This document shows, piece after piece, positions 47,858 to 59,600 of a DNA stretch of 64,000 bases. Position 1 is the first letter of the stretch. Every line of letters starts with the position of its first letter. The translations under genes were made by a program, and so were the position numbers. A model generated the notes under the pieces. That model saw nothing but the letters and a program-made list of their open reading frames with translations. It was not told the DNA's origin and did no database searches. This DNA comes from Xiphias gladius (taxonomy: Eukaryota > Chordata > Actinopteri > Istiophoriformes > Xiphiidae): assembly GCF_016859285.1 (NCBI RefSeq), contig NC_053400.1, forward strand, positions 32,480,001 through 32,544,000. Reading direction: 5' to 3'.

Positions 47858-48000
47858 CTATACCAGTACCTACACAGCAGTAAAACCCACGTTACTTCCA
47901 AAGCCGGAGAGTTGATTGTCATCAGATAATCAAATTGTTTTGCAGGGTTGGCAGGTTATGTTTGAAAAAGCTCAGTTCAAGACAGCTGTAGAGATCGTGC

Positions 48001-48174
48001 AGCTACCTACAGAACCTACGAGAGTGGCTCAGAGTCAACGACCCTCCGGTACTTTTGGGTAAAACCGAGTCCATCCTGTTTGGAACCAGGAGGAAGCCGA
48101 AGGAACGAGTTGAAAGTCTTTTGTACCGGAGCCGGAACTGCACCCAGCTCCGCCAAGCGTCTCGTGTTTAGGAA
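48001..48174 (+). mobile_element. LINE reverse transcriptase remnant
   Basis: One frame from 48007 reads LQNLREWLRVNDPP, then KTESILFGTRRKPKERVESL, then a stop. This matches the region of non-LTR retrotransposon reverse transcriptases where a WL-LN block is followed by KTE-ILFG. It is a small 5'- and 3'-truncated piece; the bases between the two blocks are altered. The clade (L2/Rex-like) is a guess from the motif. Confidence 0.7.
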
Positions 48175-48539
48175 CGAGCCTGGACCAGTCCCTCTCCCGT
48201 GGATCTACTGAGCAAACTCGAGCTCCGGTTCCGCGGGACGAGGCTGTCCAGCTGTTCTGCCGAGAAAACCTCTCGTGCCCTCGTCGATGCGGTGTCGTTT
48301 CCCCTCATGCGCGTTTGTCCCCGGTTTTGACGGCGGGACTCGGGAGCAAAGTCCAGCTGATTCAGCGTGATATTATTCGGTGTTCACTGATCGGGTCCCC
48401 CCCCCTGACCCGCGTTGGGTCGGGATGGACTCAGAAGGGGCAGGACTGCTGCCAGTACCTGTGTTCTCGGACAACAGCGGTCCACACTCAGCGGAACTAC
48501 AGAACCGGCGCGTAAAGTGCCAGATGTGGGAGTTTGCTC

Positions 48540-49404
48540 TCTTTTTTTATTCTTAACGTGCGGTGGCGTGTTTCTGGGGTTTTAGGATTTTAGCTGTTCT
48601 GTCGAATGTCTTTTTTTTTTTTGTCTCTTCGTCTTTTAGCATCTTGGGACCGTGTCGAAAAAAGCTGTTTTTCAGCTTTTAACGCGTCGTCCTTTAGATT
48701 TCTGTTTGTGTCTGATAATCCATAAGTTAAAAAAAAAAAGAAAAATCAAATGGATCGATCGATGGTAGAAAAGGCAGTAGCACCAATCGATGCCTGCTCG
48801 AGGGCTGGGTTAAAAGACTATCAGCTGGATCCCAGAGACCGTCCAGTTTCTGTCTCGACCTGCCACTCGACGGAGCCGCGCCGAGGCGGGAGGCGTGACG
48901 CGGCTGCAGATTAAAACACGTCCACGGGTTTGACGGCTAATTGATTTCCATACTGTCCCCTCTCCTGCCGGGACCGCAGCGGCAGCAGAGCCTCGGCGGG
49001 CTAAGCAGATTTGCGCGGATGGATTTAAGCCGTTGCCTTCTGACTCGTCCACTCTGCCAACTTGTCCCTTGAGGAGCAGGCTGGGAAGACGGCGGCGAAA
49101 CCGATCCGCGTAATGCGGCAGCGGTTTGGCGGCGGATGCGAAAGAGAAAAAGCGCGTCGCGGGGCTGGAGACGGATCGAGCGGGACCCGGTCACCGCGAG
49201 AGCTGCGCGGCTTTGCGTTTGGAGAGCGGAGCGCGCGGGGCTCAGCGCCTCGGCGAAGCGTCCTCACCTGGAAGACTCTCGCGTGCTTCACCTGTAACGC
49301 CCCTGCTCACCTCAGGGCCGCCGGGTACGGCTCGTAGATGCCAAACTCCCCCGCGGAGACAGGGAGCCCGTCAGTCTCCGGCGCGCGGCGCAACACCGGC
49401 GACC
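48540..49404 (+). promoter_or_regulatory. GC-rich, CpG-dense drd4 promoter/5' leader region
   Basis: From about 48850 the sequence is rich in G, C and CpG up to the start codon at 49405. The frame upstream of the start is open for about 90 codons but contains no in-frame ATG, so the ATG at 49405 (with A at -3) is the first usable start. The transcription start is not visible. Confidence 0.5.
49241..49257 (+). promoter_or_regulatory. RE1/NRSE-like motif upstream of drd4
   Basis: CTCAGCGCCTCGGCGAA fits the REST consensus NTYAGMRCCNNRGMSAG at all positions except the last. It lies about 150 bases before the drd4 start codon. The region is GC-rich, so chance is possible. Confidence 0.35.
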
Positions 49405-52400
49405 ATGTCGGACGCCGCAGATCTCAACGACACGCTGCCGGCCGCCGCCGTCACGCATCATAATTTCCCGGCGCTCGTTTTCGGGATTTTGCTGATTGTG
49501 ATCATCACCGGGGGGAACGTGCTCGTGTGCCTGAGCGTGTACCTGGAGAAGGCTTTGAAAACCACAACGAACTACTTCATAGTCAGTTTGGCGTTTGCAG
49601 ACCTGCTGCTGGCGGTGCTGGTTCTGCCGCTCTTCGTTTACGCAGAGGTAAGAGCCGACCTAAAGTAGCTTTGGATGGATTACTGAGACGGGCAGACGGG
49701 GTACAAACCCGGGGGCCAGAGGGCCCCGGTGGGTTCGTGGCTTTAGAGTGCGCCGTGGTCTGTGGCGTAAACGGAGTGTGAGCGGGGGTCTGGGCGGCCT
49801 CCCCTCGTCTCCGGAGGGAAGGAAAACTCATGTCCGGCTGCAGCGTTTTCAAAGATGCACAGAACTAAAGACGTGCAAAATGACAAAACGAATGCAAAGA
49901 GATGCAACATGAGTAGAGAACGACTGCGCCGTCTCCTCCAGTCTGTGCGTCCTGCTCCCATGTAGGAGCGGCGGGGGGCCCCATTCATGTCCGTGCCCCG
50001 GGGCCCGTTGTCTTACAATCCATCCATGACAGTAGCCTTTATTAGACCTGACACCTGCTGATACGCCACAGTGCAGATAGAGCAGTTCATGGGGGGGGGG
50101 GTTGCTGGTCCATTCTCACGAGACCCAGCTAAGTGCACATGTTTAAGGCATCTTGGGTAAAATGAGGAGCAGGATCAACGTTTGGACTAATCTGCTCAGA
50201 GGCCGGGGGCCACTTGAACCCAGCAGAAACAGTCCCAAAACAGAAGAAGGACCATGCAGTACTGAGGCCTGCAGTCTCTCTCACCTCTGTGGTCAGGATT
50301 AATGAATGGGGGGGGGGGTGATACTGGTTGTTAGGAGAGGTATGATCCACAAACCACAATATTTCCAGGCAATAAAATGGTCCAAGGGGTGTAATCTAGC
50401 CCTTATCAAATCAAATGAAAGCCTCCTGCCTGCCTGCCTGCCTGAATATCTCCGAGGCTCAGAGAGGCCCTGCTGAGGCTTCGCCTCAAGTCCTCCTTAA
50501 TTAGCTGCCCTTGTGATCTTGTTACCTGTGCCAGTGGTTGCAGCCAGTTAATCTGCTGAGTGTCACACTGGCGGTTTGTCCGCATTTCACTCGCTGGATT
50601 AGAAAAGTCAGTCCGAGAGTTCAAACCTCTCCGCGTTCTCCCGAAGAAAAGACAGAGCTGGGTTTTAAAGGAGGAATGTTTGTCTCAACGGGGAGCCGCG
50701 GTGGTGCAAGCTCCAGAGGATTACAGATATTTACACTCCACTTTGGGGCAGCTAATGAGGTGGTGTTTGTGTGTTTCTTTTCTCTGTGTGTGTGTGTGTG
50801 TGTGTGTGCGTGTGTGTGTGTGTGTGTGTGCGCAGTTTCAGGGTGGAGTTTGGTCCTTGAACATGCTGATGTGCGATGGCCTGATGACCATGGATGTGAT
50901 GCTGTGCACCGCATCCATATTCAACCTCTGCGCCATCAGCGTAGACAGGTATGTGTGTGTGTGTGTGCGTGCGTGTTTGTCTGATCAAGGTTTGCATGAA
51001 AATATAAATCATCCCTCTGCTCCCACACGAGGGGGAATTTCAGGTTGCTCTTACCGGTGGAGGAGAGGGACAAGGAAGACGGGAGGTGGGAAGGGAGGAA
51101 GTTTAAGAAAAAGACTCAAACCTGATCCTAAAATGAACCAGACAGTTGATGCTGAGGTAAATCGTTCTACTGTGAACCCAACCTTTAAATCTAAAACCCC
51201 ATGTAGGACGGACATGGTGACCTGTTCACGGCATTTACTACGTTAGAGCAAACAGGTTTACTTCTCCTCTTCTCCTGCCCTGAACAGGTGTTTGTTAACC
51301 CAAAACTAACTCAGGGCAAAGGCGGCACTAAACACACCAAAGCTTTTTTTTAAACCACTTGATTTCCATCCTTTTCATTCATTTGTGTGACGCAAACACA
51401 TTGTTGCACCATCTCTTAGCAAGAGAAAAATAAAAAATAAAACAATGCTCCAAGCTGGTGTTTATACAAGCTGAGTAACAGATGAGGAGACATGCAGAGC
51501 AGAGCAGCCCTTTAACTGTGTCTCAGACGGAGCAGCGGGGGGAAGATTCATGCAAACTCAACATCTTTGGTTCGACTTTTAAAATTTCTCACACCACTCC
51601 ACTATTTTGTTTTGTTTTTTTTGATAGACTTAGACTCAAAATCCCATAATTGTTTGAAATTTTTTGATGCTAGCGCCGATAAAATATCTGAATATCTGAG
51701 TTTTGGTCACTAAACAGTACTTTTACTTACTTTGAGGAATATAAACATAATCATATCACACATAACACAGAATACACCTTTTTCATTGAACGACAGAGGT
51801 CAACGTTCTCACATGCTCTCACGGTTCTCACCGCTTTGATTCCCTTTCTTCGCTCTCGTCAGCCTCGTCCGCTTCCAGCAAGCAAACAGTCAGAGAGCAG
51901 CCGGTGAACATGGGGGAGCGTTCAGCGGCCAAAGAGCCCGATGCTTCCCTCGGGAGCTGCGCGAGACCAAAAGCCAGATTTGAAAGGGTGAACGCTGGAA
52001 TATAATTCCTCAGGTCGACAGAAATGTGACTTTGAATGAGCCACTTGCAAACATGTTCGCCATATAAACTTTTCCAAAGTGACAGTTTGTCAGTGTTGTG
52101 TTTACAGCTTGTTCCGAATTCTGAAGTGACCAAAAAAAATAAAATGAAGGAAATAAAATAAAAGGTTAAAATTTTGTCTAAACACAAGCAGCTGTACAAG
52201 AATTTTGCATAAACAGTTTAGATATTTTTAAAAATCTGAATTAAATCAGGAAATGTCTGATTGAACATTGACCATTGACTATGGAGCTGATGATCAAAAA
52301 CTGGAAAGGAAGTTTCATTGTGATGTGTTTAGGTTTGCCAGCTTCGTTAAGGCGAGGCGGGTCGTTCAGCTAGTGGTATACTGATTTATCTGCACTACTA

Positions 52401-55400
52401 CGTTATATATGCTTTTGTCAGCAATTCACGAATTCCGTCGTAGACAGTGGTGGTCTGAAGATTTGACAGTGCTTCTCTGTATTTGGACTTCCTCTCCTGT
52501 TTGTAAATGTAGATGCAGCCCTCTGGTCCTGGCTTGTACGAATTTGTGCCGTCCGTAAGCGGGCGTGGGCCGGGCACAGTTGCATAGGGCAGTGACACAG
52601 TAATAAAAAAAGACATTCTTGCATTCTTTCATCCTTTCAGGCAGGACGCTCGATGCTCTGTGCCACTGACGCATTTCAAATGTACCGAGGCTTGATACCC
52701 AACCGTAGTTTTAAAATAATCCCATACCAGAACAATCAAGGAAAATTTAAAATCATGCATTTTGTTGATTCTTCTGTCATTAAAAGTAAAACCCATGGAA
52801 AATACAGTAGGTACGCTAAGCTAGTTGGTTGGTTATAGACATAAAACTAAAAAAAAATTTAAATAAATTATTCCACATTATTTCTACATCTGATGCTGCA
52901 AGAGCAACAAAAACTCAGTGTTAATGGAAAATAATGGGCTCGTAACAGAACACCTCTGCATGAAAAACAGACGATTTACATTTCAAACATGAAGAACCTG
53001 TACAAAGTAAAAATGAACAACGACTGGAACCCTCTTTCTGTCTGGAGTGGCAGCGCGACGCCCTCGCGTAATTTGTTTTTCATCTTCATTTCCGTATTTC
53101 CTTCAACTGCTCAGCGAAACAGGAACGACCTGGCACGGATGGAGCGGAGCCAAAACATCGTTCGGAGAGAGCCGTCCTCTCGTTTGGACTTCTTTAGCAT
53201 CCAGTGGAGCTCATTAGACACACTTTTAACAGTAACTCTTACAATTACAGAGATGATTCACAGCCGTAACATAGATTTAGTGACAAAATAGATTAATTAA
53301 AAACACTGGTAAATACCAAGTAGGTGAAAAAATAAGAAAGGAGTAGTCGCTATCATCAGATACTAAGAAGTAAATAATACTGTATGTTTTGCTGCACTCC
53401 GGTAGACATGTCCTTCAAAGCCTTTACCCGTCTTTTGTTTTGCAGGTTCATCGCAGTGTCTATACCCCTGAATTATAACCGTAAGCAAGTGGACCATCGT
53501 CAGCTCATCCTGCTGTCGGCCACCTGGCTGCTGGCCCTGGCCGTGGCCTCGCCCGTCATCTTTGGCATCAACAACGTGCCTAACCGCGACCCCAGCGAGT
53601 GCAAACTGGAGGACAACAACTACGTGGTATATTCCTCCGTCTGCTCCTTCTTCATCCCCTGCCCCATCATGGTCCTGCTCTACTTCGGTGTTTTCCGCGG
53701 GCTGCGGCGCTGGGAGGAGACTCGCAAAGCCAAACTGCGCAGCAGCATCGAGGCCTGCAGGAAGCTGCAGCACGCCGCCGTCGCCACCGCCCTCCCTACG
53801 CTGACGGGCACCATCCCCGGCCCCCTGCCCATGCCCCTGCCCAGGATCATCGAGAGGGACTTGGCCCAGTCTCGGCTGGACGATACAGACGAATACATTC
53901 AGCAGGAGATTCCTTATCCTCGGCAGTACAGAGAGAACTCGGTGCCCACGGTGACGTTCAACCAAAAGCAGCAGAAGAAGAACAGAGCCAAGATCAACAG
54001 CAGGGAGAGGAAAGCTATGAGGGTGCTGCCTGTCGTAGTAGGTGAGTGGACCATAACCATAGTTAAAAGGACCACAACTGTCACGTCGCTCGGTGGCAGT
54101 GTCACATTTCACATGTGACTGTTGCTCACAATTTGTGAGTCGTACAGGGACACACACACATGCTCGCGTGTGGGTCTGCACTCGTGGTGTTTGTTTTGAT
54201 GAGGAAACGTCAGAAAAGGAGCGAGGAGAAGACGAATTTGGTGAAAATGACCTCCCGTCCGCAAAATGGTTCCGCAGTCTGTTTGCACAGTTTCCAGTTA
54301 TGAGTGTCACCTCAGCCGGATCCGGTCTGGATCCATTAATGAAGGGGGTTATTATTACACTTCCATAGATTCCGGGACTTGTACGACACAGATTTAAAAA
54401 ATCAAATGTAAAGGAGCAGAGCCTGAGGTGTCCTGACTCTTAGTCTCCAAGCTCCAAAAACACAAAACAATGCAACTCAGTCGCATTTGAAATTAATTAA
54501 ATATCCCAAACCCAACAAATCTCCTCCAGCGCCACAAACGACTTCGTACGACTGATCTGACAGGCTGAGTAGGTCTCCTCATGGCAAGCAAATGGACAAC
54601 CCACGTGAGAAAGCGTTGAAGTATAACAGGACAAATGAATACATGTAAATGTGAATTAACTATAAAACACAGCTCATCTCGAAATAAAATAACAAAATTA
54701 AATAAAATACAAAAACTGACCAGTCAAAGTGCTGCTGTGACCCTGCACCCGCCACAGGTCGCCGTTTGTTTTATTTCATGAAAATCAGCTCTGACAACCT
54801 TCGAAATTACCTTGTAACATTAAATAATTGTTATCCTCTATGTCAAAGTCTCATTAATGACATTTTGTATTTTTCCTGATTGTCCCATTCTTCGCAGTAG
54901 CCTCATTTCTACATTTTGTGCGTCATGAGACTGCACCCTGATACTGGTTGACTGTGTGGTTATTAGCAGGATAACTCTCACGTCTGTTCGCGGATTTAAA
55001 CCAAATTTGCTGGGAAGTGGAAAGTCACGCTGTGGATCAAGGAACCAGTGATTCTTTTCGTTTTTTCTTTTTTCTTTGAAAGGACCTAACACTGTAAGTT
55101 AGGGCACGGTTGTTCATTTTCCTACCGTTTCCTCAGGACCTCGTGCACTTACTTGAAAGAGAAAGTTCGGGCGAAGGCATGCCCTGACTGTGTTTTACTA
55201 TGATCATGATATGAGCAACTGGACGCATTCCTGGATCAAAACGGAGATTTTTGAAACATTTTTATCGTAAGACATTTAGAGGATTGTGCAGCCTTGGCAG
55301 AAGTATGAGCTCTCTAATATTCCAAGATTTTTTTGGCAAGAAGCCCGGAAAGTTATCAATATGTCCCATCGCCACAAAGGACAAAATAACCGAAGACCAA

Positions 55401-56491
55401 CATGTGATGGGAGCTTCATACTTTAACAAGAGATGATCTGACTGTCATTTGAAGCTTCTTACTGCATTTATTTATTCGCATTTTAATGATTACCTGGGGT
55501 GTTCAGACCAAAAACAAGCCAGGTGTTAAAAAAACGCAATGGGCTGTGTTGGCGGGGACGTGTTTTCCAGGAACGGGCGAGACAGGAAATACGATCCAGG
55601 GAGGCCACTCGGAGCGATGGATGCCAAAAGCAGAGGACATCAACGCAGGGCCATCGGCAAAAGAGTTGAACCAGTGCAGCAATGCGGCGTCCTGCAGCGA
55701 GGTGGTGTGTTGGCCAATCAAATATGTGCAAGCGCCTGGGCGATTATTTTGCGGCAATAGCGCTGTATTTCCGCTACTGACCCCAAGCTTGCTGCGACAA
55801 ACGATAAAACGGGTGTGGCTGTGATAGCTTTCCAGAGATGCTAAAACCACTCCCTACTATAAACTGATGAGCCTCAAAGTTACAGTCAGACAGGAATGAG
55901 AGAGTCCTTATCTCCAGTAATGTGACTTATTTCCGAATGAAACGGAACACGCGGGCACGTTTTGTCATGAGACAGATTGTAATCAAATATTGAGAATTCA
56001 TTGGATTGCTCAAAAGTAAACATGGCTTATCAAATACACAGCGATGTGGAGCTGGAGGGAGTTATGGAGTCGTTGACAACTGTTCCCCATTGCCCACGTC
56101 TCCCTCACTTGGGTTGTTAGATCAGGAAGATGGGGGAGAGATGAATAAATTAAGACATAATCACGCTCTTTTGGAAACGTAAATAAAGTTTTTGCCAACT
56201 GAATTCCAAACAAACAGCTCCTGCTGCGACGCTGATCAGCTAGCTCTCCAGTGCGGCCCTATATGACGGGTGAGACTAGCTAGTCGCCCCAAATCACATT
56301 TGACTTGTATAAATTTGGGAAACCACGAGTTCAAGCTGAGTCATATAAATATATATAAAATATCACAAAATATTACAATATTCAATATAAAATATTTCCA
56401 AGGAAGAGAAAAGAGACTTTGCTATAAAAAAAACCAAAAAATGACATATTTGTAGCATACACCGATCAGGTACACCGTACATGTGTGTGTG

Positions 56492-56531
<40 letters not shown>

Positions 56532-56550
56532 TACACGCGCACACACACAC

Positions 56551-56603
<53 letters not shown>

Positions 56604-59600
56604 TATATATTATATATTTATAGTGGGGTCCAAAAGTCTGAGACTACATTGAAAATCTCCAACATTTTCACGTAAACCTGGAAATCAGAAAGTTTCAGGA
56701 TTCAGAAACATTTGAAAACACGATAGGTTGTGTCACGTAAACTGAAAAAGACGTTTTTGAGATTCTGCACTATTTCTAGGTCAGGAATAAAATTTAAGCA
56801 AATTTGGAGCATTGACAAACTTCACACCTTTGTACGAAAGGTCAGATTCCCTTTATTCGTATCCCTTCCATCGAAGCATGCGTTCAGACGACGCTCAGGT
56901 GGATTTGATCTACTCATCAGAGGCTCGTTCATGTGACTCAACTTGCAGCCAGTGATCACCTGTTATAAATAAGGCTGTGCCTCAAGTTTCCGGCAGATCG
57001 TGGCTTAATAAGCAGCATTGCGATAGTGGAAATAAAACGGCATCAGAACTAAGTGAAAGTGTTAGAATTCAAACTCCAAGCAAAGAGGGGCCTTCTCAGC
57101 ATCAAATCATGGCTAGACTGCAGGTTTCTGAAGGGGCCCGTGCTTGGAACTCTGAAGCGCTTTGCAGAAACTGGATCAGTCGTGTCCAAAGCACGATCAG
57201 GCACGCCACCATCAGAAGATCAATACACCACGCTTAGTTCCCCCGAGAGATAGAAAAGCAACTTCATCACAGATACAGAATTTGCTAAATAAAGAACACA
57301 AGACTCTAATCAGCAAAAGTACTGTCAAAAGAAGGCCGTCTTGTAGTGGTCCCAGGGGACGAGTAGCAGCTTCTAAACCACTTTTTAGGAGGAGAAACAA
57401 GGCCAAACGCTCGGAGTTGGCTAAGAAACACCAGCATTTCCCAGTGGATGCCCGGAAAAAAAGTCAGATTTACTGATGAATCCAAGTTTGAGATTTATGG
57501 TCGAAACAGAAGGGTGTACGCCCTCTGCATTGGCAACCCCGCTACGTCGTCATTGAAATGAAAGAGGGGGCTGCGATCTTTCACCGGAGATTAAGGTCGG
57601 TCTGAACGGTTACTTCATCAGTCCAAAATGTTTCATTTCACTATCTGAAAGTGGTTGCGGTGGGACGTCAGGCAGGTTGAGTGGCTCTTGTTCTCTAGAG
57701 CTTCGTTAGTTCTATAAATTGATTTCAAAGACGCAGACAAACTAGTGAAGTGATTCTCTCTGTTGGTTGCCCTTTAAATATCCATAAGAAAACAGCACAG
57801 TTGCCATTCAGAGAGCAACAATTGACGCATTTAAGGATTTTGGCGTTTGTTTACTTGTAGAAGACGTTGCCCCCTCTTCATAGAAGTTTTTTCAAGTGAA
57901 AATGTTGTCCCTCTGCTGTCGAGGAGCCCGGTGCCAAAGAGTCCAAAGCTGAGGCACGTTTTAATTTGGCCACTTTTGTATTTCAGTTATCTGTTTATTC
58001 GCTGAAGCAGGAAATGGTGGTAAAATTGCTCCTGACAGGAGGTGAGGTGTTTTGGTGCCGAACAGTTCCATGTGGTAATTACTACCCCGTTAAGAATCGA
58101 CACTGTAGCAACTGTAAGCAATTGCACCAAAGGCGCCTGTGTGTGGTTCCCATTAATCAAACAGGATCGGACAGTAAATTATAAACACACTTCCCCTACT
58201 CACATTTTCAGTCCCAACAGCATCTCTGCACTTCATCTTATTCTCAGAAGTTTTGCACATTTTGGAAGTTAAAATGGAATTTTCTTCTCCCTATTGTTTT
58301 TGTTGCAGTTTACTATTATTATTATTATTATTTTTCTGCCGAATTAGCTCAACTTGCCGTGAGCTGGAACGAGCCAGAAACGTGAAACTCGGCCCAATAA
58401 CTGGAAATGATAAGAAATTGCTTTTCCAAGAAATATGATCAGCCAGAGGGTGGCGCTGTAATTAAGGTCCAAAAAAGCAATTTTGGAAAGTTGTAAGTCT
58501 GATTGGCTTGAAATTGGAAACATAAGTCCCAATCAATGCGCTCTACAAGAAAGCCTCTTCGACCAAAAGTCCGCCATGATGGATTTTCCACCATTTTGAA
58601 TTTTTTGAAAACCACATTTTTGACATATCCTGAACCGTAGGTCCAACTGATACCAAGCTGTCTGTAGATCATCATTGGACCAAGCTTATCAAAAGTCGCA
58701 TAAAGCTTGTTGATATCTTATTATTTCGTTTTCAAGATGTTGATCAATGAACTTGACAAGGGGCGGGGCTTAGAAGGAAAATGGACGAAAATCATGAACA
58801 ATCTGTCCAATCCTCATAAATCTGGTCACATATCATCAGGCCGTGTTTGGGAAGAGGTCTGCCAAAGCATTTTGAGCCCGACCCACTAATATCAAAGATG
58901 CGTACCTCAAAACCCTGCACTATCTCCTGGACATACACACCGAGTTTTGTTCAAATCCAACGAAGGGGGGACAAACTGCGGACCTTTATGTGCGCAGTTA
59001 TTGAAAATGCTGCAGGCTTTGTGATGGTTAAACAAGTGTGTGATTGGTGCCACTCCTTCTTTAAACCAAATTAAAATGGCTCAACTTACTTTGCTCGGCT
59101 TTGTGCAGCCTGAAACCGCGCGTGGCGATATTTAGCTTTTTGCACGTGTGTTTACAGTTTAAAATTACTGTTGGTGTTGCAGCTCTGGGAGTCGTGAGGC
59201 TGCTGACATTCAGGCACTTCACTGTCAGTGCCGGGGATAAAAGCGTCACTGGCCGTCTCTCAACAAGCAGCGCCATTATAGCTTAAAGCCTTCAATCCAA
59301 TTATTATGCAACACATGATCTTACAGTCACACCGTCTCTCCTGTACACAGGCCGGAGCACAGACTGAGATCTGCTCTCATTTGTTTACTGCTTCGGCAAA
59401 CGGTCCAGCAGAGACGACTCAGTTTTACTCTGTAATTTATGTCCAATACATAAAAGCAGAATTTACACAAACGCTACGCTTTACGTCCACATCTTCCTGC
59501 AAAGTGCAGTGCTCAGCAGATTTTAGTTAGTGACTTATGACGTTACGTAGTCGTATAAGACCGTAAAACCATTCAGACTTATTAATGGCTATAGATTTTA

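Noticed and set aside
49126..49404. In-frame open extension upstream of the drd4 start
   Set aside because: It has no ATG in frame, is CpG-rich leader sequence and has no similarity to receptor N-termini.
53363..54310. 315-codon open frame on the minus strand, the longest in the window
   Set aside because: It lies antisense to drd4 exon 3, which is GC-rich with biased third positions. The product has no domain, and the opposite strand carries the conserved receptor.
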